A stretch of DNA of 64,000 bases from Gillisia sp. Hel1_33_143 (GTDB lineage Bacteria; Bacteroidota; Bacteroidia; Flavobacteriales; Flavobacteriaceae). The stretch covers positions 434,001 to 498,000 of the forward strand of contig NZ_LT629737.1 of assembly GCF_900104765.1 (NCBI RefSeq). Reading direction: 5' to 3'. How positions within the stretch are numbered: position 1 is the stretch's first letter; each line of letters starts with the position of its first letter. A model generated the notes under the pieces. That model saw nothing but the letters and a program-made list of their open reading frames with translations. It ran no database searches and had not been told where the DNA came from. Position numbers and translations under genes: made by a program. This document shows positions 18,542-27,800 of the stretch, in pieces.

Positions 18542-19174
18542 ATGAAAATTATTTGCATTTCCGACACTCATAATTTACATCATGAAATGGATATCCCTGC
18601 CGGAGATGTTATAATTCACGCTGGAGACTTTACAGATTCTGGATCCAAAAAAGAAACTCTGGATTTTTTAAAATGGTATTCTAATTTAGAACACGAGCAC
18701 AAAATATTAGTTGCCGGCAATCACGATTTCTACTTTGAAAAACATCAGGATAAACTAGATAATATTATTCCAGATAATATTACATATCTACACGACTCCG
18801 GAATTAGCATAAATAATGTGAATTTTTGGGGATCGCCTTACACTCCTGGAAATGGGAACTGGGCCTTCAATAGAAATCGAGGTAGTGACATTTTAAAACA
18901 CTGGAACAAAATTCCGAAGAATATAGATTTTTTGATCACTCATAGTCCGCCGTATACCGTGTTAGATGAGTTAGACAATAAAAGACATATTGGATGTGAA
19001 AGACTCTTTAGAAGAATAAACGAATTGAAAATCCCACATCACATCTTTGGTCACGTACACGATGATTATGGTATAGTAAGAACAAAGCATTCTGTGTTTA
19101 TTAATGCTTCTTCTGTAGATGGTAAATATCGCCAGATAAATGCCCCTTTAGTAGTTCATCAGCTAAATTCATAA
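18542..19174 (+). CDS. Cytosolic metallophosphoesterase (calcineurin-like)
   Basis: The protein (210 aa) shows all metal-binding blocks of the calcineurin-like superfamily: ISDTHN at the N-terminus, GDFTD near residue 28, GNHDF near 60, THSPP near 140 and GHVHDD near 172. It has no signal peptide. The short form and the GHVH end resemble the small phosphoesterases related to metallophosphoesterase-domain proteins; substrate unknown. It starts just after a terminator and is followed by an unrelated small gene. Confidence 0.87.
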   Translation: MKIICISDTHNLHHEMDIPAGDVIIHAGDFTDSGSKKETLDFLKWYSNLEHEHKILVAGNHDFYFEKHQDKLDNIIPDNITYLHDSGISINNVNFWGSPYTPGNGNWAFNRNRGSDILKHWNKIPKNIDFLITHSPPYTVLDELDNKRHIGCERLFRRINELKIPHHIFGHVHDDYGIVRTKHSVFINASSVDGKYRQINAPLVVHQLNS

Positions 19175-19285
19175 CCTTGTCTTAAATTGCATGTTACTAC
19201 GTTAATAAAATATTAATCTCCTGTTTGTTAGCATTTTATTAACAACATCTATAGTATCTTAGCAGTCTTAATAAGTACAACACCT

Positions 19286-19621
19286 ATGAAAACCAATACC
19301 TTAAACCAGAATTCTCTTATCGAAGATGTAAAAAATTTGATCAATTTTAGTGTTAATAATATGGATGCTTCTGAATCAAAATTTAAACATTTTCATCAAG
19401 AGATAGTGGAAAAATATTTTGTAGCTAAAAATGTACAAATTAATTATTTAGATCAGACAATAGATTTACAGCTATTTATGTCTAATGAAAAGTATACTAA
19501 CCTTACGTTTGAATGCCTAGATCTAATTGGATTTTTACAATCATGTATTAAATGTGACAGTGATAGTTTAGTTTATTATGAAACACTAATGACCGAATAT
19601 GATACTGTAGTAGCAGCTTAA
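19286..19621 (+). CDS. Small protein of unknown function (111 aa)
   Basis: A 111-residue protein with no signal peptide, no membrane helix and no motif I recognise; it is predicted mostly helical, with a hydrophobic centre (LTFECLDLIGFLQSC) and two close Cys (SCIKC). It has its own strong terminator immediately downstream, which supports it as a real single-gene transcript. Base composition is like the neighbours. Confidence 0.6.
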   Translation: MKTNTLNQNSLIEDVKNLINFSVNNMDASESKFKHFHQEIVEKYFVAKNVQINYLDQTIDLQLFMSNEKYTNLTFECLDLIGFLQSCIKCDSDSLVYYETLMTEYDTVVAA

Positions 19622-19641
19622 TATATTATATATATAAAATG

Positions 19642-19677
19642 AAGAGGACCTTGATTTATCATGGTCCTCTTTTTTTG
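19642..19677 (+). terminator. Intrinsic terminator after the 111-aa protein gene
   Basis: AAGAGGACC pairs with GGTCCTCTT around a loop of about 12 bases, followed by a run of seven T. It lies about 20 bases after the stop codon at 19621. Confidence 0.9.
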
Positions 19678-19960
19678 TATCTACTTTTGTTAAGTTGATT
19701 TACTTATTGTTCTTTAAGGGATCTCTTTTTTTTTACAAGTTAAACTGAAACAAATCATTTAAACCTAATGAAACTATAAGATCTTAGCCGCAATCATGTT
19801 CCTTAACCGTTAGTCTAATGCCGATTTTTTATTCAATCTTTCTCGTAAATTTTTGGACTTCGATGAACAATATAAAGAGAAAACATATAAATTATATTTA
19901 GTAATTTTAAGAGAGATTAATCGACCTATTAAGCATAATAGATCATTCTTATAATTTAGA
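19678..19960. other. Gene-poor gap upstream of trxA
   Basis: No open reading frame with coding character is visible in this AT-rich stretch. It contains scattered poly-T tracts and no clear repeat. The only signal I can support is the -7-like box immediately after it (19961-19968). A small RNA cannot be ruled out by eye. Confidence 0.5.
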
Positions 19961-19968
19961 TAAGTTTG
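19961..19968 (+). promoter_or_regulatory. Candidate -7 box for trxA
   Basis: TAAGTTTG matches the Bacteroidota TAnnTTTG -7 consensus and lies 16 bases upstream of the trxA ATG, which would give a very short leader. No convincing -33 TTTG is present at the ideal spacing. Confidence 0.35.
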
Positions 19969-19984
19969 AATTAAAACCATTGAT

Positions 19985-20284
19985 ATGAAAAGTAATTTCC
20001 ACGATATAATTCAGGATGATAAACCGGTACTAATAGACTTTTATGCAGACTGGTGCGGGCCCTGCAAAATGTTAGGCCCAATTTTAAAAGATGCGAAAGC
20101 AACTCTAGGAGATGATATAAAGATTGTTAAGATTGATGTAGATAAGAATCAAGAACTTGCCAGCAAGTACCAGGTAAGAGGTGTACCAACGATGATCTTA
20201 TTTAAAAATGGGAAACAACTTTGGCGACAATCTGGAGTTTTGCAAAAAGATGAAATTATAAAGATCATTAAATCGCACAGCTAA
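19985..20284 (+). CDS. trxA: Thioredoxin
   Basis: A 99-residue thioredoxin fold with the intact redox motif Trp23-Cys24-Gly-Pro-Cys27, the cis-proline loop GVPTMILFKNG and no signal peptide, so it reduces disulfides in the cytosol. It has its own candidate promoter and a downstream stem-loop, and lies in the stress neighbourhood with Usp proteins and a truncated haemoglobin. A close paralogue lacking both cysteines is encoded at 28807-29103. Confidence 0.93.
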   Translation: MKSNFHDIIQDDKPVLIDFYADWCGPCKMLGPILKDAKATLGDDIKIVKIDVDKNQELASKYQVRGVPTMILFKNGKQLWRQSGVLQKDEIIKIIKSHS

Positions 20285-20304
20285 ATAGATTTACATATAT
20301 AATT

Positions 20305-20352
20305 TAAAGATCAGCTAGACAATAATACAAATTATGATTTAGCTGATCTTTG
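20305..20352 (+). terminator. Weak stem-loop terminator after trxA
   Basis: AAAGATCAGCTA pairs with TAGCTGATCTTT around a loop of about 23 bases. The following sequence (GTCATATTA) has no T-run, so termination on the plus strand may be weak, and some read-through to the genes at 20412 and 20699 is possible. Confidence 0.5.
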
Positions 20353-20411
20353 TCATATTATAAAATGGCTTCAAGAGATAATTTTACAGAGTAATTCAAA
20401 ACAAAATTATC

Positions 20412-20693
20412 ATGAAGGTCTACCAAAAATTATTAGCAGATTTCGATGAATTATTCTTAGGATATGCCTCTTTAGGAATAATTGCTTCCAGCTGTATAGG
20501 TTCTGTAGCTGCTATGCTTATTTTAATGCAAGGGCACACTTTTATAAACATGTTTCAACTCTTTCTAGTTGTTACAGTTTGTATGGGCTTTAACGCAACT
20601 GTGCTTGCTCAATTATCTCATAAATTCGTTTTTAACTCACTAATAGTAAGCGTACTTACCAGTTTATTCTTTATTATAATCAATCTTATTTAA
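20412..20693 (+). CDS. Small membrane protein of unknown function next to truncated haemoglobin
   Basis: The protein (93 aa) has about three hydrophobic helices (residues 17-38, 45-65 and 72-92) and a charged N-terminal segment (MKVYQKLLADFDELFLGY). I do not recognise the family. It ends five bases before the start of the truncated haemoglobin gene, so the two are almost certainly one transcript. This suggests a membrane partner in oxygen or nitric oxide handling, but that is inference from position only. Confidence 0.65.
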   Translation: MKVYQKLLADFDELFLGYASLGIIASSCIGSVAAMLILMQGHTFINMFQLFLVVTVCMGFNATVLAQLSHKFVFNSLIVSVLTSLFFIIINLI

Positions 20694-20698
20694 AAGTT

Positions 20699-21091
20699 AT
20701 GAAATCAGACCTTAGCTCTAGAGAAGATATTCACCTCCTAGTTACCGAATTCTATAATCACGTTAAGGCAGATGATGAAATAGGTTACTTTTTCAACAAA
20801 AGCATAACTAACTGGGATGAGCACATTAATAAGATCACAGATTTTTGGGAGAGTAACTTATTTTTTAAATCTGTCTATCATGGGAACCCAAAAAGAGCCC
20901 ATATAGATCTAGATACTGCACACAATTATAGCATAGAAAATAAACATTTTGGGATTTGGCTTATGCTCTGGTTTCAAACTATAGATAAGCTTTTTGAAGG
21001 TGACTTAGCAGAACGAGCTAAACATAATGCCAGAAAAATGTCGACTCATTTTTATATGGGAATCTTTAAAAATAGAGTTTCCAATTCTTAA
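20699..21091 (+). CDS. Group III truncated haemoglobin
   Basis: The protein (130 aa) matches group III truncated haemoglobins, haem proteins of the cytosol linked to oxygen and nitric oxide or peroxide handling. Visible features are the B-helix FYNHV with Tyr19 at the B10 position, the HINKITDFW segment (41-50), a KRAHIDL loop, and the proximal-His region KHFGIWLMLW with His83. It lacks the Gly-Gly motifs of groups I and II, as expected. It is five bases downstream of the 93-aa membrane protein gene and convergent with a Usp gene. Confidence 0.88.
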   Translation: MKSDLSSREDIHLLVTEFYNHVKADDEIGYFFNKSITNWDEHINKITDFWESNLFFKSVYHGNPKRAHIDLDTAHNYSIENKHFGIWLMLWFQTIDKLFEGDLAERAKHNARKMSTHFYMGIFKNRVSNS

Positions 21092-21095
21092 AATT

Positions 21096-21914
21096 TTAGT
21101 GTAATACTAATACCGGTAAATTATTATTTTTCGCACTCCATTTTCCATCGTAAGACTCCACTAGCTTTTTACATATACTCAAATTCTTCCCTAGAATTAT
21201 AACCATATTATAGTTTTCTTGAATCTCCTTAAGCAGACCATCACTAAGATTGATAGCTTGTTTAAATTCTAAAAAATTACATTGGGATGAGCTCTCAGAA
21301 AAACCAAATTTCTTTTTTATGCTCAAACTTTTCCTAATCCTGTCTAAAGGCATTCCTATTTCTACAATAGTAATATTTGTTTGAGCATTAAAAATCTTAC
21401 TTCTCAAAAAATCTGGAATACTGTTTTCTGTATTTATGGTAGTATCAACAGGAAGCACGAACTTCTTAGGCATTTTGAATTTACTTCTTTCTGAAACCAT
21501 CAAAACACTACACTTTATCTTCTGGATGATCTCTCTAGTATGCTTCCCTAAGATAGATGTATTAGAAAAATCGGCACTAGAAGTTCCCATAACAATTAGA
21601 TCTATTTTCTTTTCAAGCATATATTTCCTAGTAGCATTTACTAAATTTTCATTAGAAAGAATAGTATAGAAACTATGCCCTGGTTGCTTAGCATACTGTT
21701 TTAACTCACCGTATTGTTTTTGTATTTGGTCTTTGGGATTCTGATTTAGCCCCAGTATTGGACTTGGCACTAAGGCTTCGGTACTATTTAAATTTTGAAT
21801 ATTTAGCAAATAAAAATTTACAGTAGCATCCTGAAATAGATCAATAGCATACTTCCCCGCATGCGTAGCGGTATCAGAAAAATCGGTTAAAATAAGAGTA
21901 TTCATTAACTGCAA
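21096..21914 (-). CDS. Universal stress protein (divergent UspA, tandem domains)
   Basis: The protein (272 aa) has an N-terminal Usp domain (LILTDFSDTATHAGKYAIDLF) with a degenerate nucleotide signature (GTSSADFSNTSILGKHT, where the second Gly is Ser), and a poorly conserved second Usp-like half ending near 272. ATP binding is therefore doubtful. It lies just upstream of nothing on its strand but 3' of the sensor-regulator pair; the 79-base gap to 21994 suggests it could share their transcript or have its own promoter. Confidence 0.8.
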   Translation of the reverse strand: MQLMNTLILTDFSDTATHAGKYAIDLFQDATVNFYLLNIQNLNSTEALVPSPILGLNQNPKDQIQKQYGELKQYAKQPGHSFYTILSNENLVNATRKYMLEKKIDLIVMGTSSADFSNTSILGKHTREIIQKIKCSVLMVSERSKFKMPKKFVLPVDTTINTENSIPDFLRSKIFNAQTNITIVEIGMPLDRIRKSLSIKKKFGFSESSSQCNFLEFKQAINLSDGLLKEIQENYNMVIILGKNLSICKKLVESYDGKWSAKNNNLPVLVLH

Positions 21915-21993
21915 CTAGTTGTATGAGCAACGAAGTTACAGCCACAACAAAATTCTAAAAATGACTAAAATCAGTAAACAAAGATTTTTACTT

Positions 21994-23034
21994 TTATGAG
22001 ATATTCTTTAAGCCGGTTGCATCTATAATTTTAATATTTCTGCCTTCAATTTCTATCAAATTCTCTTTTTTAAAATCTGAAAGAGTTCTAATTAGACTTT
22101 CCGGAGCCATTCCCGCAACACCCGCGAGATCTGCTCTAGAGATGCGAATACTTTTTAAAGGATGTTTCTTGATCTTTTCAGCAAACAGTAGAATGGTATT
22201 GGCCGTTTTCTTTCTTACAGAACCATAAGCCATTTCCATAAGTTGTTGCTTAATTCCAATAAGATTATTACTTAATATCTCTACCAGCTCTAATGTCATT
22301 TTCCCATTATTTGCTAAGATCTTATGAAGCTCATCTTTGGTAATTATTGCCAAGGTGGTATCTTCCATAGCAGTGGCATATTCTTCATACAGAGATTGGT
22401 TGACGCTCGCATTACCAAAAAAATCATCTTCCTTATAAAGTTCAGTTATTAGCTCTTTACCATGGCTATCCATTCCATGAGCTTTAACCACTCCATTTTT
22501 TACATAATAAAAGAAATGAGATTTAGTTCCTGGCTCATAAATAGAAGCCCCACTACTAAATTGTAACACATCTTGTGAACTCATATAGGCTCTCAACTCC
22601 TCAAGATTATTAATACTCTTCTGCTCTAGAATAGTATCATTTTCATTTTTAAAAGAGTTTAAGATAGCTACTTTTGCCATTCTGCTTTCTATAGCACTTA
22701 GCAGATCTTCTTCCTCAAAGGGCTTTGTAAGGTAATCATCTGCCCCAAGATCCATCCCTTTTCTAATATCCTTATGTTCTGTTTTTGCTGAAAGAAAAAT
22801 AAATGGAATATGTGAAGTTCTGTTATTTTCAGAAAGAGAACTTAAAACCCCATATCCATCCAACTCAGGCATCATAATATCACAAACAATAATATCTGGC
22901 ATGTGCTCTTTAGCTTTTTCTACACCTTGTAATCCATTACTTGCAGTAATTACTTGATAGTGCGAAAGCTCTAAAAGCTCTGCCGTGTTTTCTCTAACAG
23001 TGACATCGTCTTCTATTAATAATATTTTCTTCAT
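21994..23034 (-). CDS. Response regulator fused to a CRP/FNR-type DNA-binding module
   Basis: The protein (346 aa) has a receiver domain (residues 1-120) with phosphoacceptor Asp52 (VCDIMMPELDG), conserved Thr/Ser-Ala and Lys104 (YLTKPF), followed by a cyclic-nucleotide-binding-like jelly roll (about 145-265) and a CRP-type winged helix (about 275-340, ISRADLAGVAGMAPESLIRTL). No Fe-S cysteine set of FNR is visible, so oxygen sensing by a cluster is unlikely. It overlaps the upstream histidine kinase by four bases. It probably controls part of the stress/low-oxygen gene neighbourhood; that is inference. Confidence 0.9.
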   Translation of the reverse strand: MKKILLIEDDVTVRENTAELLELSHYQVITASNGLQGVEKAKEHMPDIIVCDIMMPELDGYGVLSSLSENNRTSHIPFIFLSAKTEHKDIRKGMDLGADDYLTKPFEEEDLLSAIESRMAKVAILNSFKNENDTILEQKSINNLEELRAYMSSQDVLQFSSGASIYEPGTKSHFFYYVKNGVVKAHGMDSHGKELITELYKEDDFFGNASVNQSLYEEYATAMEDTTLAIITKDELHKILANNGKMTLELVEILSNNLIGIKQQLMEMAYGSVRKKTANTILLFAEKIKKHPLKSIRISRADLAGVAGMAPESLIRTLSDFKKENLIEIEGRNIKIIDATGLKNIS

Positions 23035-24284
23035 GGATTTAAAATTGGTATTTCAACAAAAAATTCAGTTCCTGCATCCTCCTTACTAGTAAAGTAAATA
23101 TGCCCTCCCAAATTCTCCAAATGGGTTTTAGCTATATTTAAACCAATACCGGTACCTTGATTTAAAACAGCATTTTCTGCTCTAAAATATCGTTCAAAAA
23201 TATGTTTTTTATCTTGCTCTGGAATTCCAATACCTTCATCTCTAACCTTAAAATAAACGGTTTCTTTTGATGTTTTTACTTCTAAGGTTATATTGGTATC
23301 TTCTGGAGAATATTTAATAGAGTTACTTAATAAATTGGTAAGAATAAGCTCTAGTATCTTTTCATCTTGATAAAGTAAAACATCACTAATCTCCTGTGGA
23401 TAAATGATTTCCTGACCGTTCTTCAAAGTGATATTTGCATTGTAAACAACTTCGTTGATCAATCTCTTTAAGCTGAAAGAGGTATATTTATATTGACCTG
23501 CGCCAGATTCTAAACGTTCTATAGACAAAAAATCATTTAGAATATTATTTAAGTAGTGTACTTTGCTTTTAATAGTACCAAGATGCTTTTCTCTTTTATC
23601 TTGCTGCGTAGCTTCTTTGTATTTCTCCGCCAAAGTTGCAGAAGTTAGAATTCCGCTAAGTGGTGTTTTAAATTCATGAGACACCAAAGAAAGAAATTTG
23701 GTTTTAAGATCATTGAGTTCTTTCTGTTTCTGCAAAGCAGATTTTATTTTCTTCTCTGCTCTTTTCCTCTTACTGATCTCGGATTCTAAATTAAGGTTAG
23801 ACTTTTCTAATTGAAGGATGGTCTCTTGCAATTCTGCTGTTCTAAGAGCAATTTTATCTTCTAAATGAGCATTAAGATCTGTTATTTGTCTTTGCGTCTC
23901 TTTTCTAACCGTAATGTCTATAATTAAAGACATCACAAAATCTTTTCCATCTATTTTAAACGGGTTTAAACCTGCTTCTACAGGAAATGTTGACCCATCT
24001 TTTCTTTGACCGTATAAATCTCTTCCATGACCCATCTGCCTTTTCTCACTATGCTCTAAAAAATTGCTAAAATGGTGTGAATGCTTAGAATGATAATTAG
24101 TGGGAATTAAGATATTTAGAGATTCACCTATTAACTCCTGAGCTTCATAACCAAACATTACACCTGCCGCAGTATTCGCTGCCGTAATGGTTTGAGAAGA
24201 ATCTACCACTATAATTCCTTCGGAAGCAGCCTCAAACAGAATATTAAAAACATTCTTATTTTGAAAGAATTGACTCTTTATCAC
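23031..24284 (-). CDS. PAS-domain sensor histidine kinase
   Basis: The protein (417 aa) has one PAS domain (about residues 12-125), a coiled-coil linker (about 125-185), a HisKA dimerisation domain with LVSHEFKTPLSGI and an HATPase domain with N-box (NLLSNSIKYSP), G1 (DEGIGIP) and G2 (GTGIGLNIAK). No membrane helix is seen, so it is cytosolic. The PAS domain resembles FixL around GHGRDLYGQRKDGSTFPVE, but Arg stands where FixL has its haem-ligand His. It is the cognate kinase of the overlapping receiver-CRP regulator. Confidence 0.92.
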   Translation of the reverse strand: MIKSQFFQNKNVFNILFEAASEGIIVVDSSQTITAANTAAGVMFGYEAQELIGESLNILIPTNYHSKHSHHFSNFLEHSEKRQMGHGRDLYGQRKDGSTFPVEAGLNPFKIDGKDFVMSLIIDITVRKETQRQITDLNAHLEDKIALRTAELQETILQLEKSNLNLESEISKRKRAEKKIKSALQKQKELNDLKTKFLSLVSHEFKTPLSGILTSATLAEKYKEATQQDKREKHLGTIKSKVHYLNNILNDFLSIERLESGAGQYKYTSFSLKRLINEVVYNANITLKNGQEIIYPQEISDVLLYQDEKILELILTNLLSNSIKYSPEDTNITLEVKTSKETVYFKVRDEGIGIPEQDKKHIFERYFRAENAVLNQGTGIGLNIAKTHLENLGGHIYFTSKEDAGTEFFVEIPILNP

Positions 24285-24551
24285 AAATCTTCTGTTTTAA
24301 TTATAGCAACTATTGAATTGGCTTAGACGATATTACCGAAGATAGAAATTAATACATTTATATATCTTTTTTGATATCAATTCCATAAACTAGATCAACA
24401 ATCCTATTATAAATGAAATCTAAAGGTAGGGTAAACTTAGATAATTCCCATCCTGTGTAGCATTGTCTTCACATCAACTTTGAAATTTAAAGGATGATTA
24501 ACGCCTAACAATGTGTAGATTACCATCAATTTTAAAGTGAAAATAAAGCAT
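24285..24551. other. Non-coding gap between the histidine kinase and tRNA-Gln
   Basis: No plausible coding region is present. The gap must hold the promoter of the kinase-regulator pair. A 10-bp palindrome TTGATATCAA (24371-24380) lies 87 bases upstream of the kinase start. It may be an operator, but palindromes of this kind are expected by chance at this base composition. Confidence 0.45.
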
Positions 24552-24584
24552 AAAAAAAGACCCAAACATTTCTGCTTGGGTCTT
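24552..24584 (-). terminator. Intrinsic terminator after tRNA-Gln
   Basis: On the minus strand AGACCCAA pairs with TTTGGGTCT and is followed by TTTTTTT. It lies ten bases after the 3' end of the tRNA-Gln. Confidence 0.88.
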
Positions 24585-24593
24585 GACATTTTG

Positions 24594-24666
24594 TTGGCCC
24601 ACTAGGGCTCGAACCTAGACTCTTCTGTACCAAAAACAGACGTGTTGCCAGTTACACCATGGGCCA
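24594..24666 (-). tRNA. tRNA-Gln (anticodon TTG)
   Basis: The cloverleaf reads on the minus strand with acceptor TGGCCCA / TGGGCCA, anticodon stem TCTGT / ACAGA with loop TTTTGGT (anticodon TTG, glutamine), and a T-arm CTAGG-TTCGAGC-CCTAG. The discriminator is A and the 3' CCA is not encoded. A strong terminator follows. The gene stands alone. Confidence 0.95.
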
Positions 24667-24865
24667 GCGTTTTATTGCCGATGCAAATTTAGAACAAATC
24701 TTATTTTACACAAACATTTTTTAAACTTTTTTGAATTTTTTTTTCGACTATTTTTTTAACCCCTAATTATCAGGCTCTAAAAAATTTATTGATTTCAACT
24801 TCGTTATAAAATCATTCGTGTAATTATTCTTAAATTCGCCACTTAAGATACAATTAGAATAACAA

Positions 24866-27800
24866 ATGACAGAATTCAACTTTAGTAAGTGGAACAAGAT
24901 ACTAGGATGGTTAGTATTTGTAATTGCACTTATTACCTACTGGTCTACGGTAGAACCTACCGCAAGTTTTTGGGATGCAGGAGAGTACATTGCAACATCC
25001 GCACATTTAGAAGTTGGCCACCCACCGGGAGCACCTCTATATCAAATGATGGGTGCTGTAGCTTCCGTTTTCGCTTCAGATAGTAAAAATGTAGCCTTAA
25101 TGGTTAACTGTATGTCTGGTCTGGCCAGTGCTTTTGCCATCATGTTCATGTTCTGGTCTATAGTACTAATCCTTTTCAAAGTTGCTGGACCTCTTAAAAT
25201 TCAGACTTCAGGCAGTAAAATAGCCATTCTAGGAAGTGCGCTTGTAGGTTCATTAGCCTTCACCTTTACCGATAGTTTTTGGTTTAATGCGGTAGAAGCA
25301 GAAGTTTATGCCATGGCAGCAGGAATTATGGCTTTGCTATTCTATCTAGGGCTTCTTTGGGAACGAGATATGTTTAAACCTCGTGGATATAGATGGCTAA
25401 TATTAATCTCCTTTGTTGTTGGACTTTCATTTGGAGTTCACTTCTTAGGACTACTTACAATTCCGGCAATTGGATTTTTATATTTCTTTAAAAATTATTC
25501 TAAGGTAACTATCAAAAATTTTATTATCGCAAACATCGCAGTTGTTGCTGTTTTGATGTTCATCTTTAAACTGCTTTTACCTTATACGCTAACGTTCTTT
25601 GCTTCTTCAGAAATCTTTTTTACCAATAGTATAGGTTTACCATTTAATACTGGTACAGTGATCGCTTTTCTGATAATTGTTGCAGCATTCTATTTCGGAA
25701 TTAATTATACTCGAAAAAAACAATATTTTCAGTTAAACACCCTTTTCCTTTGCATTCTTTTCATATTAATAGGTTTTTCAAGTTGGACCATGTTACCTAT
25801 TAGATCTAATTCTAATACTGTCATTAACGAGAACAGCCCAAATAATGCTCGTGAATTACTTGCTTATTATAACAGAGAACAATACGGAGAAACTCATCTT
25901 TTCTACGGACCTCAATTTACAGAAATGTATAGCGGGCTGGATCCGGAAAATCCATATTCAGATGAAAAGCCAAATTACGAACGCGATGAAAAGGCTGGAA
26001 AATACATAATAGTAAATGATTATAAGAATGCTAAGCAAAATCTAGACGATAACCATAAGACCGTATTACCCAGAATGTGGAGCTCTGAACATGCTGTTAA
26101 TTATATGCAGTTTACAGGACCTATAGATTTTACTATTAAGCCTGAATATCAAGATCAGCAACAACTACAAACGGCTGTTGCAGAGTTCAAGCAGAGTTAT
26201 GCTATTGGAAAACTAGATAACGATGATTATAATAGTTTTTTATCGCAATTCGGACAATATCTAAATGTAGAAAAACCATCTTTTGGATCTAATATGAGTT
26301 ACCTCTTTGAATTTCAGATGGGGTATATGTACTGGAGATACTTTATGTGGAATTTTGTTGGCAGACAAAATGATATTCAAGGCCAGTATACAGATCTAAA
26401 TGGAAATTGGTTAAGCGGAATCGATTTTATAGATGAGTGGCATTTAGGCTCACAAGACAATCTTCCTTCAGATGTGAAGAATAATAAAGCTAGAAATACG
26501 TACTACTTTTTACCACTAATATTAGGATTAATAGGTTTATTCTTTCACTTCAAAAAGGATAAAAAAGGATTTTGGGTTTTAATGGTGTTCTTTTTATTTA
26601 CAGGAATAGCCTTAAAGATCTACTTAAATGAAAGACCTTTTGAACCTCGTGAAAGAGATTACGCTCTGGTAGGTTCATTTTACGTTTTCGCTATGTGGAT
26701 AGGAATTGGAGTTTACGCGCTGTTCGATCTCCTTAAAGATTATTTAAAGCCGAAGCTTGCTGCTCCCATAGTTATAGCGGCAACATTATTAGCCGTTCCT
26801 ACTATTATGGCTTCTCAAAACTGGAATGATCATGACAGGTCAGACAGGTATACCGCTTTAGCAATGGCTAAAATGTATCTAGACTCGTTAGACGAGAATG
26901 CCATTCTATTTACCATTGGAGATAATGATACGTTTGCACTTTGGTATGTACAACAAATTGAAGGGTACAGAACAGATGTTCGTATTGTAAATACCAGTCT
27001 ATTTGCTACAGACTGGTACATAGACCAAATGAAGAGAAAGGCTTGGGAGAGTGAACCTATTCCATCTCAGCTAGAACATAGTCAGTACCGTGCCGGAACA
27101 AATGATTTTGTGATCTTCCAGCCGGTAACTCAAGATACTATGGACATAAAGAACTGGATGAACTGGATTGCTAGCGATAACCCAGGAACCAAAGGAGAGT
27201 TACAAAGTGGGCAAACTGTAAATACATTCCCTACTAAATCTATTCGAATTGGAGTAGACAAAGCCTCTGTTCTAAAAAATAAGATCGTAGAGGCTAAGAG
27301 CGCAGATGAGATTGTAGACAATATCTTTATAAAGTTAGATGGAAATGTGGTTTATAAGAATCGCTTACTAATGTTAGATATCATAGCCAATAACAACTGG
27401 GAGCGCCCTATTTATTTTACCGGTGGTAGCTTTGGAGATGATGATTATCTATGGATGAAAGATTTTCTACAATTAGACGGTGTAGCTTATAAACTAGTAC
27501 CAATTCAAACCCCATTAGATCCAAGAAATCCATATAATATGGGTAGAATTAATACAGATAAGATGTACGATCTTGTTAAGAATTGGGATTGGGGTAATAT
27601 GGGAGATCCAAACATTTATCAAGATCCTGAAACTAGAAAGAACTCTATTACTTATAGAAGTAACCTTGCAAGATTGGTAGAAGCGCTATTAAGAGAAGGA
27701 GATAAAGAACGTGCCAAGAATATTTTAGACCTGGCCATGGAAAATATGCCGGTAGATTACTATGGATATTATACTTTATTAGAACCTTATATAAGAGGTT

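Noticed and set aside
21994-23034. Oxygen-sensing FNR
   Set aside because: The N-terminus is a receiver domain and no FNR-type cysteine cluster is visible; only the DNA-binding and cyclic-nucleotide-like folds are CRP/FNR type.
23031-24284. FixL-like haem oxygen sensor PAS domain in the histidine kinase
   Set aside because: The GHGRDLYGQRKDGSTFP segment resembles FixL, but at the proximal haem-ligand position the sequence has Arg instead of His; the pattern is common in non-haem PAS domains.
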